Below, piece by piece: positions 23,353-33,109 of a stretch of DNA of 64,000 nt (position 1 is its first letter; every line of letters starts with the position of its first letter). A program made the translations under genes and the position numbers. This DNA is from Saccharina japonica (taxonomy: Eukaryota > Sar > Phaeophyceae > Laminariales > Laminariaceae), in assembly GCA_008828725.1 (NCBI GenBank), contig MEHQ01003952.1:186001-250000 (forward strand), given 5' to 3'. The notes under the pieces were generated by a model that was not told the DNA's origin, did not search any database, and saw nothing but the letters and a program-made list of their open reading frames with translations.

Positions 23353-23791
23353 GTATCATACGTCTTTCTCAGTTTGGATTTTTTTTTTAGTTTTGCATTC
23401 TTCACAACTTGGCGACCGTGCTGGTGTTGTGCGTTTTCTCTTTCATACAATAAAGTATACCAGGTATACTCGTACAAAGTACGAAGTACTTTGTACTCGT
23501 CATACTAATAGTGTTGTACTACCACACATACTCACGAAAAATGCACAACTCACACACCCACAGCAGACAGCGCAGCGCCGTGCCGTGAGCCGTGTTGCTG
23601 TGCTTTCTCTTTCGAACGTACAGCTTTGTCGTCATTGAGCATGGAGCTATTGTGCACCCCAAGCATGTTTTGCATGCATGTCAAGTCCGCCGTTTATTTG
23701 CTGCACCGTTAACCTCTTGGTATTTACAAGTCGCGGTGCCTGCACTACATCATGGGGGCCTCTTCTGTACCCCTTTCCTTGCGCGAGCGTA

Positions 23792-23813
23792 GCGGGCGGC
23801 GTGAGCCGCCCGC
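23792..23813. other. GC-rich perfect hairpin
   Basis: GCGGGCGGC (23792-23800), a GTGA loop, and GCCGCCCGC (23805-23813) form a 9 bp perfect stem, extended imperfectly outward. There is no downstream T-run tied to a gene, so the role is unknown. Confidence 0.7.
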
Positions 23814-24210
23814 GAAGCGGAGCCCTTGTACAGTTTACCATGTTCCGTGTGTGCTCATGACTCATCATGTTTGCGTTACACTCAAAAGTGCACACCTACC
23901 AGGTACCAGGTATATATTCTTATGTTGATTGCAGTCGGCGGCGAACGATCGAAATTCGTTTTTCAGGCCAGATTTGGGTCACTTTCGAGCCACATAGTAT
24001 TCAGATGCAGCAGTAGTAGCAGCTCCAAATCAGGCCAACTAATCGGTGCGCTGTTTCCTGTTCGCGCCTCACCTTGCTCGCCCGTGCCGGCTTCGCCGGG
24101 GACAGCGTCGGCCGTGCTCGCGTCGTATCCCGGGGTGGGGATGTTCGTTTTTTATTTTATTTTACTTCAAAAATTGTCCTTTCGTTGTGAACTCTGCCTA
24201 CTCGTACATG

Positions 24211-24275
24211 CGCGATCGAAGTATCCCACGCAGCTTGCAAATATGAGTCTTGACGAAATCCTCGATCTCACGGGT
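24211..24275 (+). repeat. Recurring MSLDEILDLT-encoding sequence, copy 1
   Basis: GCGATCGAAGTATCCCACGC followed by AGCTTGCAAATATGAGTCTT and GACGAAATCCTCGATCTCAC. Read in one frame this is RSKYPTQLANMSLDEILDLT. The same sequence appears at 27104-27150 (MSFDDILDLT) and, on the minus strand, 38317-38386 (MSIDEILELT). It is a short shared module in otherwise unrelated surroundings. Confidence 0.7.
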
Positions 24276-24310
24276 TCGTGCGGATCTGAATCCCAGACAC
24301 CCCACTACCC

Positions 24311-24545
24311 CCTCCACCCTATATTGGAGGGAAAAACCGGACCATTGTGATCCCAGGAAACAATAGGTCAACTTTTTATTTAATGCCCCCCCCCCCCCCC
24401 CCCCCCCTCTTCTTTACAAAACAAGAAAAACGGCACCCTGGTTGTCTAGCTCACGCAGCGAGTGGCGTGTTTTACAGCGTCGTTGCCAACCGACGCCAAC
24501 CCAACCTATAAATATATCATATTTATTGAGGGGGGGGGGGGGGGA
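24311..24545. repeat. C/G-tract-flanked repeat module
   Basis: 24311-24383 (CCTATATTGGAGGGAAAAAC to GTCAACTTTTTATTTAATG) recurs at 41138-41208 and in both places runs into a long poly-C tract. After the C-run, 24424-24525 (CGGCACCCTGGTTGTCTAGC to ACCCAACCTATAAATATATC) is the reverse complement of 30722-30815 and related to 53285-53385. The block ends in a G-run. Confidence 0.7.
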
Positions 24546-24807
24546 CCCTGGGCACACAATGTCGAAACGAAAAACTATCGGTCGAACTCACGGGTGATGC
24601 ATCTGTAAAATCATTTTAATAAAAATTGTACGAAGCGTGCATAGCGGGTAACGGGTTCGCTTACCTCCTGTCTACGTCCGGGACGGGACTATGTTCGCTC
24701 ATTATTCGAACGGTGCCGACATGCGTGGCTGACGGAGTTCCCACTGGATTCGATGACCGTCACGAACCGGGTTGTTAAGTTCGTTGATCCCACTTGTGTT
24801 GCCGCCT

Positions 24808-24864
24808 TCAGTGCGCAGCACTGTATAACTTTTCGCCGCCGAGGCGGAAGCTGGGGCTATCCAG
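24808..24864 (-). CDS. Possible terminal exon of the 24.8-30.2 kb gene
   Basis: A very good acceptor (CCTTTGTCTTGTTGTTTCCG then ACTCCCAG) is followed by LDSPSFRLGGEKLYSAAH and TGA. A second frame stays open to 24702. Which frame is used depends on the unseen preceding exon. Confidence 0.3.
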   Translation of the reverse strand: MDSPSFRLGGEKLYSAAH

Positions 24865-27483
24865 CTGGGAGTCGGAAACAACAAGACAAAGGAGGGGAGG
24901 GGGGGGAGGAGTCACTACTCTTTGCTTTCCCTACAGGTTTCGAAAATGTGCTTGTGGTTCAGCTTTGGTTGTTCTGTTTTGTGGGGTTTTATTGCGTAAA
25001 AACTCTCGTGCCTTATTTTGGTGAACCTCGTTCTACTTGTTTGAGGTGATTGTGGATTTATCGAAGAGGGGGATAAGGGGGAGAGCGGTCGTTAATTTTG
25101 TAATCTAAATCGATATTTTGGTTATATGCTTGCATGCCTGTTGTTTTTTTTCGTGTGGGGTGGGTGGGTTACAAGCAAGCAGTGGTGCAGAGCGAAAGGA
25201 GACCAAAACAAGCATTTTTTTACACCGAGCGCCACCACATGCCGCGGAACAACAACCCCCCCTGCCTGTCCCCCATTATTGACTACGGCCGTGCAAGCAT
25301 TGAGTACACCCCCCCCCCCCCCCCCCGCCCCCCCCTTCCTCCCCGTCCCCCGTCCCCACCCCCTCCCCCCTCCCCTCTCACCCGATGCTTGGAGGCCTCT
25401 GCCCGACGGACAAAGCTGCAGTGCCACTAGGGCTCCATCGGACCCCAGCCCGCGCCGGCCCGGCACCCCCCCACCCCGCCAGGTCAGCCGACCCCCCCGA
25501 TCGAAACCAAGCCACTCGAACCCGATCCGCCCCCGGCCGCCCCCTCCTCCGGCGGCCTGCGTTGCGGCCGGGGCCGCCCGCAGGCCGCAGCCGCCCAGCC
25601 TCAGCCGCAGCCGGCATGCCGCAGCGGCAAGCCGTCGCATACCCCCCGCTCCCGCCCCCTCTCCCCGGAGAGGTCCCCCCAGCCACCCCGCCGGGCGGCA
25701 CTCCCCCCATCCCCGTGCCCCGCCCCACCCACAACCGCCTCCCTGTCCATCTCCGTCGCTGAAAACCCCGAAGATGGCGTTGGCGGTGCCAGGGGAGGGG
25801 TTAGGGGAGGCGGTATAGCTGCCGACACCGCTACCGCCGCCGCCGCTTCTTCGAGTGACACCACGGGACCCGGCGAGGGTATGGAGGGGACGGTGGGGGT
25901 AGTAGCGGCGGCGGCGGCGGCGGCTGATGATGCTGAGGCGTTTACGGGGGCGGGGGTGCTCGGGGCGCTCCCCCTGCTGAGGTACCAGGACGACCGCGCG
26001 CTGCGTGGCTGGGGTACGCTTGAGGCGCCGTCGCCGCCGAGGCCCATGCTGCCGGCACCCATGCCGAGGTTTTGTCCCGCGGCGGAGTCGTGCCGGGAGT
26101 TGGAGGAGGTGGGGGGCGTTACGCCGTAGAGGACCTGGCCGCCGCGCTTTCGGACGAGCTCTAGGCCGTGGTCTGCTGCCACCTGGAGGAGGCATACGAG
26201 ACATAGCAAAAATAAGAAGAAAGGTGCATTTAGGTATGTTGTGTGTGGACCGTGATCGTCATGGAAGGAGTGAGTCGGGTCAGCCCAGCGGGCGAGCGAG
26301 CGGGCGAGCGGGCAAGCAAGCAAGCCAGCAAGCAAGCGGGCGAGCGAGCAAGCAAACAATTAAACGGACAAGGGAGCAAGCAAACAATCAAGCGGGCAAG
26401 CGAGCAAGCAAACAATCAAGCGGGCAAGCGAGCAAGCAAACAAGCAAGCGGACGAGCGAGCAAAATAAGACAGATCCGACCGGCGGGTACAAACCGCACA
26501 TCTCCACCCACCCCCTTCCGCCATTTCAAGACACAAACCACAAAACACAAGCACAATAAAACGAAGACAAACAAAACAAAACACAAAAAACACAAAAAAC
26601 ACAAAAACACACAAAAAAAAAACTAAGACACAAAAACATACACAAAAACAAACACAAAAACACAACCAAAACAAAAAAAATGTATGAAAAATAACAAGAC
26701 AAAAACAAATGGCAAAAAAAAAAAAAAACTAAGCAAAAAATGTAAGGCAGCTGGCTGGCTGGCTCACCACGGACGCGATGTGCAGGATGGTCGCGACCTC
26801 CACGTCCGGGCGGACGCAGCACTCCAGCATGTATGTGCACAGCGGCTCCGCCTGCCCCTGCCGGGAGGCGACGGGCACCAGTCCGCTGAACACCTGTCAT
26901 CGCCATAGCCAGTAGCAGATACGAAAGGCGAAAACATTTAAGCACTTCGGTCAGATCATCCATTCCCACGCTTCCATGGTCTGTGCTGCTATAGATAATT
27001 CAAGGCAGTTAGATCTGTTCCCCAATCTTGCGCATGATTTAGCTCTCCCAAAACCGACATAATTATCATAATTATGTTCCCGGGGAGGCCACAGCAGTGG
27101 TATATCAGCTTGCAAATATGAGTTTTGACGATATCCTCGATCTCACGGCTGTTTTTTTTTAATGTTATAAAGTTATTCTTCGTATATATACGTGAGCTGT
27201 AAGATGCCCCAACTGAGTACGTACGAAAAGTCGATATCCGGCACGGAAAAATACAAAACATGCCACTCCGGTCGGTAATATTAGCCACGTTTGGAAGTGC
27301 GATGTCCAAATATCAAACGGTTACTATATTTTACGTCCAGATTTTGGGTACTATTAATAAATAAACAAAAAAAAAAAAAAAAACTACACGATTACACCAG
27401 TACAACGCAGACACGAGGGAAATATGCAAGACGGCGATCAATCGACAGGCAGCCGATGGCCTAAGCCACACGCACGCTATGCC

Positions 27484-27527
<44 letters not shown>

Positions 27528-28937
27528 GCGCCCCCCCAACCCCCAATCCCGAACCCCCGCCGCCTCCACCTCAAGTCCGCCTCCCCCACCCCCCCCCCTC
27601 CCTCCCTTTCTTCCCCCTCCCCACCCGACGCGAGCAGGCTGCGCCACATCCTGTAGGGGATGGGGGGGGCGGGGACAACGTACCTGCGAGAGTATTTGCG
27701 GCGTCAGTGCTTCGGGGGCCCAGCGCTCGGTGAAGGGGGGCAGGTGCTCCAGGCGAGCCACGGGCTCGCCGCCCTCCTCTTCCACGTCCTCTTCCAACCT
27801 GCCCCAAAACACACACAATAACAGCAAGGACAACGGCAACGACATCAACGCCAGTGTTATGGAAACAAACAACAACAAACACCAAACCACACTGTTGCGG
27901 GAGGGCATAGTAAATAGGGACCTACGGGAAAGACAAAAACCTAGATATATGTATCTCCCTTCTTTTTACTATTAATAACAATATTTGGTTCTCGTAAGTA
28001 TCTCCCTATTTTTCACTAACAACATTTGGTCCCTATTTGCTATGGTCTCCTGTAATACCAGCAACAACAAACGACACCAACAATGACAAACACCATCACC
28101 ACCAATGTTACTGCCAGCACCAGCACCACCACCAACAACAACAGACACCACCACTACCACCACCACCACCACCACCACCACCACCACCACCACCATCACC
28201 ATCACCATCACCACTGTCGCCGACTCCACCAGTCGCCTCGCAAGGGACTGCCTGCACAACGCGTGCCACCCACGAGAATGTATGTCCCTCCGACTTTTCT
28301 CGTCGCTTCTCTATGTACGACCCTAAGGCGTGATTTTCCAAGCTTCGATCTGGTGGCCGCTAAGGTGCCTCAACAAATACGTTTTGATCAAACTCACAGC
28401 TGACGCAAATTCAAACATCTGAAACACCCACGAATAAAAAAACGAGCGAAACCACAGCAACAAAAAAATGAGCCACCATCACCTGAGCATCTCCTTCAGA
28501 GGCCGCTTCGCCATCGTTCTCAACACCAGCCCCCCGCCATCCTCCCCACCGTCCCCGCACCCCCTCCGATCGCCCCTACCCCTACCCCTACCCCCACCCT
28601 CACTCCCGCCTCCTTCTCCTCTTCCGCCCCCTCCCGCGTCCGCGTCAGCGCCATCCCGTTCTCCTTCTCCCCCATCTCTGCTACCCGTACGAGAGCCGTC
28701 GTGATTTCCCCGTTCACCTTCGCCGGCATCACCGGCGTCACCACCGCCATCGCCACCACGACCACCACCACCACCACCGCCGCCGCCGCCGCCGCCGCCG
28801 CCGATTTCCTTCACGCCGATACCACCGGCGCTAGCTTCGCTCCCTTCGGCCACAACTTCCACCACTGCTCCCGCTGCTGCCGCTTGCTGTGCCGGCACAG
28901 CCGCCGCCAGCACAGCCGCCGCCGGCACAGCCGCCGC

Positions 28938-28969
<32 letters not shown>

Positions 28970-29107
28970 AGACACCCGAACCAGCCGCACCATTACCCTC
29001 ACCCGAGCCAACCGCATCATTACCCGCGTTCGCTCCTCCACCACCCGCAGCCCCCACAGCTACGGCCACCGCCGACGGAAAATCTCGGGCGCCTCTCGCT
29101 AAGCTGC

Positions 29108-29144
<37 letters not shown>

Positions 29145-30162
29145 ACCGGTACCGTACTTACCGTTACCGGCTACCTGGCCATCGTCGTCCGCAAGAGCGG
29201 CTTGAATGTCGATGTCGTCCATCGAGACGTCCGTCAAGCTCTGTTGGAGGTCCGCAGCCTTATGTCTCGGTACGGTGAAGCGGAAGCATCGTGAACGAGG
29301 GGGCGGGGAGGGGAAGGGGTTGGGAAAGGTTGGGAGAGGGGAGGGGCGGGGGGGTTAGAACGGGAGGAGGGGGGAGGAAGGGGAGGGGGGCGGGGCGGGG
29401 CGCGGGGAGGGGGCGGGTTTTATTTCAATTTTTGTACGATATATACGTACATGTTTGTGGCATACATCTGTTTTATTGATTGATATGTTTCGGTGGTAAA
29501 TGGTTTGCCGGGTCGATTGGTCGAGGTGCTTCGACGGGCGGCCCAACCGCGGCTCACCCAGCAGTAGAGGAAGGGAGGAGGGAAGGAGGAACGGAGGGGG
29601 GGGTGTCTCATGTTGTGCATCCGTATCTATGACCATAAGACCCTCGACACCCTACAACGCGGGACGGAGCGTCGTATTGTTCACCAGGCCAGGCAGACAG
29701 ATTGCTTGCACAAAAGCGCGAAAGCACGTGGGTGTGGGCGAGTCGCATGAAGGGTGAGCTAGCATCCTGACTAGATAGCCTCTGTGAGACATGTTGTTGC
29801 ATATGGATGACATCATCGACATAAGGGGGGGAGGGAGGGACGGAGGGAGGGAGGGACGGAGGGAGGGAGGGCGGGAGGGAAGGGCGGAACCAAGAGGAGC
29901 AAGCCAGCAAGCAGAACCAGTCGGAGAGAAAGCCAGCAAGCCCCACTTTCCTGCTCGTGGGAGACGGGGCTCGCTCCGACGATTTTGTTTTTTTCGCCTC
30001 AAGGGGAGGGGAGGAGGAGGAGGAAAGGGGCGGGGGGGGGGGAGCAGGGGCATACCGCACACGTTGTGTTCACCTTTGTGGACAGGCTCTTCTCCTCTTC
30101 CGCCATGCCGTCGTCGTCCTCCTCCCGCCTCGCACCCTTGGCATCGCCCAGGCCCAGCAGCG
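24808..30162 (-). CDS. Multi-exon gene, large hydrophilic protein with Gly/Ala-rich insert (family not recognised)
   Basis: This is the best-supported gene. Five exons join in phase: 30162-30074 (ends phase 0), 29240-28483 (0 to 2), 27798-27684 (one base completes Arg, ends 0), 26893-26768 (0 to 0) and 26182 downward (starts 0). Introns are 833, 684, 790 and 585 bp, all GT-AG. The protein has an acidic start (EEDDDGMAEEEKSLSTK), then DVSMDDIDIQAALADDDG, a long poly-Gly/Ala stretch, and LVLRTMAKRPLKEMLR. The likely folded part follows, with LEHLPPFTERWAPEALTPQI, VFSGLVPVASRQGQAEPL, CTYMLECCVRPDVEVATILH and GLELVRKRGGQVLYGV. The last resembles a helical or HEAT-like domain, by composition only. 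A Ser/Pro/Ala-rich tail follows. The start codon lies upstream of 30162 and the 3' end is uncertain. No signal peptide or membrane helix is seen. Confidence 0.65.
25258..25330. repeat. Fragment of the poly-C-ended repeat family
   Basis: GACTACGGCCGTGCAAGCAT and TGAGTA followed by a C-run match the ends of the 31.0-31.5 kb units (GACTACGGCCGTGCACAACA, TGAGTACCCC). Only the end of the unit is present. Confidence 0.55.
25860..26182 (-). CDS. Exon 5 of the 24.8-30.2 kb gene (3' border uncertain)
   Basis: The acceptor CCTCCTCCAG follows a long pyrimidine tract. It begins VAADHGLELVRKRGGQVLYG and continues into a Ser/Pro/Ala-rich region (SSWYLSRGSAPSTPAPVNAS, then poly-Ala). The frame remains open to about 25601, with possible donors such as GGG|GTATGC near 25643. 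GC-rich low complexity makes the exact end unreadable. Confidence 0.6.
26284..26465. repeat. GCAA/GCGA tetranucleotide repeat in an intron
   Basis: Runs of GCGAGCGAGCGGGCAAGCAA type lie in the intron between exons 4 and 5 of the 24.8-30.2 kb gene. The same intron holds a CAAAA-rich stretch at 26536-26735. The long minus-strand frames full of CLLA/SLAR residues over this stretch are repeat artefacts. Confidence 0.85.
26768..26893 (-). CDS. Exon 4 of the 24.8-30.2 kb gene
   Basis: Exactly 42 codons, between ATGACAG and GTG|GTGAGC. It encodes VFSGLVPVASRQGQAEPLC then TYMLECCVRPDVEVATILHI, the most conserved-looking part of the protein and helical in character. Phase is 0 at both ends. Confidence 0.75.
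27104..27150 (+). repeat. Recurring MSxDEILDLT-encoding sequence, copy 3
   Basis: ATCAGCTTGCAAATATGAGT, TTTGACGATATCCTCGATCT, CACGGCTG. It is antisense within the intron between exons 3 and 4 of the 24.8-30.2 kb gene. It is nearly identical to 24231-24275. Confidence 0.65.
27484..27523. repeat. Long poly-C tract
   Basis: About 40 consecutive C, in an intron of the minus-strand gene, where it reads as poly-G. The length is probably unreliable in any assembly. Confidence 0.95.
27684..27798 (-). CDS. Exon 3 of the 24.8-30.2 kb gene
   Basis: The acceptor TTTTGGGGCAG and donor TCGCAG|GTACGT are both good. The 115 bp exon is one base plus 38 codons: an acidic EEDVEEEGGEPVARLEH followed by LPPFTERWAPEALTPQILSQ. 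The phase fits both neighbours. Confidence 0.7.
28149..28196. repeat. CCA trinucleotide repeat
   Basis: (CCA)n with a short ATCACC continuation to 28212, within the intron between exons 2 and 3 of the 24.8-30.2 kb gene. Confidence 0.9.
28483..29240 (-). CDS. Exon 2 of the 24.8-30.2 kb gene, Gly/Ala low-complexity
   Basis: A CCAACAG acceptor and a CTCAG|GTGATG donor bound one continuous 758 bp frame. The ends look conserved (DVSMDDIDIQAALADDDG and LVLRTMAKRPLKEMLR). The middle is poly-Gly, poly-Ala and Gly-Glu-Arg-rich, encoded by GGC/GCG repeats. An alternative is that part of the middle is an intron (GTAAGT lies at about 29160 on the minus strand), but the frame is preserved without it. Confidence 0.6.
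29640..29760 (-). repeat. Diverged copy of the HCRDARVYGH repeat family
   Basis: The minus strand reads FCASNLSAWPGEQYDAPSR and VVGCRGSYGHRYG, aligning with LVQAMSAWLVNTQRAPSRHC and RDARVYGHMTT at 31.1 kb. At DNA level, AAGCGCGAAAGCACGTGGGT and GAGTCGCATGAAGG match. It is inserted in the intron between exons 1 and 2 of the 24.8-30.2 kb gene. Confidence 0.5.
30074..30162 (-). CDS. Exon 1 (visible) of the 24.8-30.2 kb gene
   Basis: The acceptor is TCAAAAG after a CTCTCTCTCTC tract; the donor is AAG|GTGAAC. It encodes LLGLGDAKGARREEDDDGMA and an acidic/basic continuation to STK. It is 89 bp and enters with two bases, so at least one exon lies upstream, beyond the (ATGTCA)n region. Confidence 0.6.
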
Positions 30163-30240
30163 CTTTTGACACCGAGAGAGAGAGCAAAATAAAAAAACAA
30201 AAACCGTGAACCAAAAGCGAAGCAAAAGCGAAGCAAAAGG

Positions 30241-30635
30241 TCCATGTCAAATGTCAAATGCCCATGTCAAATGTCAAACGTCAAATGTCCATATCCATGT
30301 CAAATGTCCCTGTCCAATGTCGACTGTCAAATGTCCATGTCCATGTCAAATGTAAATGTCAATTTCGATGTCAATGTTAATGTCCATGTCCCTGTCAAAT
30401 GTCCATGTCAAATGTCCAATATCAAATATCTATGTCAAATGTCCATGTCAAATGTGCATGTCCAAGTCAAATGTCAATGTCAAATGTCTACCTGGTATGT
30501 CCATGTCCATGTCAAATGTCAATGTCAATGTCTAATGTCAAGGTCAACGCCCATGTCCATGTCCATATCCACGTCAAATGTCCATGTCAAATGTCCATGT
30601 CAAATGTCCATGTCAAATGTCAAATGTGCATGTCC
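30241..30635. repeat. ATGTCA/AATGTCC variable microsatellite
   Basis: About 395 bp made of ATGTCAA, ATGTCC and ATGTCAATGTC words in irregular order, giving apparent MSNVKCP-type frames on the plus strand. It is located upstream of the first visible exon of the 24.8-30.2 kb gene. Confidence 0.9.
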
Positions 30636-30699
30636 GTACATGGGCAAGCACCAAATGAATACCCCCCCGGCCATGCATGAAAATGAAGTACACCACCCC

Positions 30700-31535
30700 C
30701 CCCCTCCGTCTATGTATAAATATATGATATATTTATAGGTTGGGTTGGCGTCGGTTGGCAACGACGCTGTAAAACACGCCACTCGCTGCGTGGGCTAGAC
30801 AACCGGGTGCCGTTTTTTTTTGTTTTTTTTTGGCGGTCACCAAAGCTGGCGGTCGAGTAGATCATTTGTGCGGGGTGGAGAACCTTTGTTCCGCACAAGG
30901 GGAATGGTCGTATCACGTAGTGTTAATATGGTAAGGCGTCCGCGAGGCAGTTACATAGTAAAACCCATTGCTGTCTCCGGAAGTGGCCACACCAGAAATT
31001 AAATTAACTCATTGAAGCTGTCGTCCATATGCAAGTCCGCCTCAGAGGCGGTTCTTAGCAGGATGCAGCTCACCCTCCATGCGACTCGCCCAATACCTCA
31101 CGGCGTTTCGCGCTTGGTGCAAGCAATGTCTGCCTGGTTGGTGAACACCCAACGCGCTCCGTCCCGGCATTGTAGGGATGCGAGGGTCTATGGTCATATG
31201 ACTACGGCCGTGCACAACATGAGTACCCCCCCCCCTCCCCCCACCAGCCCAGGGAGTGGCCACACCAGAAATTGCATTAACTCATTGAAGCTGTCGTCCA
31301 TGTGCAAGTCCGCCTCAAAGGCGGTTCTTAGCAGGATGCAGCTCGCCGTCCATGCGACTCGCCCAATACCTCACGGCGCTTCGTGCTTTGTGCAAGCAAT
31401 GTCTGCCGGGTTGATGAAAACCCAACGTGCTCCGTCCCGACATTGTAGGGATGCGAGGGTCTATGGCCATACGACTACGACCGTGCACGACATGAGTACC
31501 CCCCCCCCTCCTCCCGAACAGCGAAACAAAATAGG
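30700..31535 (+). repeat. Composite repeat with a 273 bp tandem duplication and poly-C ends
   Basis: It starts with 30722-30815, a reversed match to 24424-24525. The unit from GGAAGTGGCCACACCAGAAA (30979) to a C-run at 31217 is repeated from GGGAGTGGCCACACCAGAAA (31252) to a C-run at 31500. Both units share one open frame (SRMQLTLHATRPIPHG, HCRDARVYGH), kept because the duplication is 273 bp, a multiple of three. Related copies lie at 29640-29760 and 52820-53400 (both minus strand). It looks like a transposon remnant, but the class is not recognised. Confidence 0.7.
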
Positions 31536-31559
31536 GGGGGGGCTCTGAAACCAATTGAA

Positions 31560-33045
31560 ACAAAGGGAACAGAATAGAAAATAAAAAACGTTTTCCCCCA
31601 TTTCGTCCTGTGATCACAGCGATCCGATTTGTTTTCCATTCTGACTTTCTTAGGAGTGTGGTGTTGTTTTCTCTTTATTTTGTGCGCCCTTGATCTCACA
31701 GCTGTGTGTGTGATTTGTTTCCCTATATATATTATATACATGTCATTCTAAGTCACGATAAATACATACATCGTCGGATCGTTCAACATATACGAAGTTT
31801 TCTTTGGTTTCTCGTGCTTCAGATGCCGGAGTTTCTAATGCCGGAAAGCTTCTGTGTGTTTTTGTTTGTTGGGTGCCATGTGATTTCCATTTATTTGGTT
31901 ACCGGTCCTACCGCGGGTAAGACACTACATAAAAACATATCAAACACTTTCTCCTACTTAGTGGTCCAGCTACGTTGTCCTGGTAGTATACGTCGGCACT
32001 GCTGTTTGCTGTTTGGCATAGCAAAGGGTACCTTGCCATGTATATATATATATGTATATGTATATACAAGGCTTTCCTTTGGAGTGGTTGTGAGATGGGA
32101 GTTGATATTCTTGCACGAATATAAATTGCTTGTCGTCGAGTTTGGGCCAGTCTGATAAAACTTGCAGTTGTATGGGGGTTTTAGCGTGGCCACAATGACT
32201 TGCAATTTTACAGTATATTAAACGCTAGCCTACAGCAAGCCGTACACATGATGGCTGACGCAAGAACATTACAGCAGTAGTAAGGTAGTGCCCCCCCCGT
32301 ACGCAGTAACTTAGTAGTTGCAGAGCAGCAACAAACAATACAAAGCGGCAGCCTATTTAGTGTGCCCGAACTCCGAAAATGAAAAATTACCTCTAATTCC
32401 GATACGAAATAAAAAATAGGAAATGCAGGGTAATTGTTGTATTGTTTTGACCAGATTGTACTCCCGAACCGGAATGAACGTGAATGTCTGGATTCGTTAT
32501 TTGGAGGCACTTGAGAAATCAGAGCAGAGGTTACGGGGTCAGGATTATAGTAAAAATCAATTTTACACTCTGAAAGCTATACGAAATAAGTTGGAATCAC
32601 GTCCACTCGCATTTGTTTTTGTTGGATAATATGTATATTTTTTATGCTTGCCATCCGACAATGTGCAGTGTTGTTCCAAAAACGGCTGAGGGAACAGAAA
32701 GTGAGGAACTCTCCAGATCAATTATTGTTGGATAATTATTGGATAAATTACGAAACTATGTTTTGTTTTGGTTGGATTGTCAAATAAACCTTAAAACAAT
32801 ACTCTCGGGCGAGTACGTACAACTATCGAACGGGGCTACGAGTAAAGCTTGCAAGTCGAAGATCCTATCGGGTATGTCGTTGTTTTTTACCAATGAACAT
32901 TTATCGTGGTCTACCAGGGTGTGTATGCTGGTTCGAGCCCCTTATACAATTCGTTAGCTCGGATCTTCCTAGGGGCGGGATGTTCACTTATCGCATTGCT
33001 TTGGGAGCTGGGAAGCACTTCCTGGTGGGGTCAAGGTACCGGCGT
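31560..33045. other. No gene recognised
   Basis: AT-rich DNA with a (TA)n run near 32041. The plus-strand frame at 31706-32155 has tyrosine/isoleucine-rich composition from TATA repeats and no splice context. Confidence 0.4.
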
Positions 33046-33049
33046 AGAC

Positions 33050-33096
33050 CCAACCCAACCCCCAACCCTAACCCTAACTCTAACCCTAACCCAAAC
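33050..33096 (+). repeat. Interstitial CCCTAA-type telomere-like repeat
   Basis: CCAACCCAACCCCCAACCCT followed by AACCCTAACTCTAACCCTAA. Three near-perfect CCCTAA units are preceded by CCCAA variants. The complementary TTAGGG type is known for many eukaryotes, including brown algae and diatoms. It is internal, with unique DNA on both sides, so it is not a chromosome end here. Confidence 0.7.
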
Positions 33097-33109
33097 CGGA
33101 GCCAAAACG

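Larger units (their letters stand above)
21445..24200. other. No confident gene; several simple repeats
   Basis: ACGATA-type repeats occur at about 22246-22316, GAGTAC/CGAGTA repeats at 23243-23352, and a GC-rich hairpin at 23792-23813. A minus-strand frame at 22623-22814 and a plus-strand charged frame at 22966-23160 (VTWLEASRVTERDSSR) look weakly protein-like but are unplaced. Confidence 0.35.

Noticed and set aside
25122..26204. 360-residue minus-strand ORF
   Set aside because: It runs through GC-rich low-complexity DNA in a frame different from the phase-supported exon at 26182; its length reflects the lack of stop codons in GC-rich repeats.
28083..28403. Histidine/threonine-repeat ORFs
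   Set aside because: Translations of the CCA trinucleotide repeat in an intron.
24808..30162. Cargo gene of a giant transposon
   Set aside because: It lies between the inverted arms, but nothing shows that the arms and the interval move together; kept only as a hypothesis under the arm finding.
29608..30257. Proline/serine-rich minus-strand ORFs
   Set aside because: They cover a purine-rich intron tract and overlap the supported exon 30162-30074 in a different frame.
30244..30738. 164-residue MSNVKCP-repeat protein
   Set aside because: Translation of an irregular ATGTCA microsatellite.
32928..32945. tRNA B-box (GGTTCGAGCCCC)
   Set aside because: No A-box at the right distance upstream and no tRNA stems.
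33050..33096. Chromosome end
   Set aside because: Only a few repeat units, with non-repetitive sequence on both sides.
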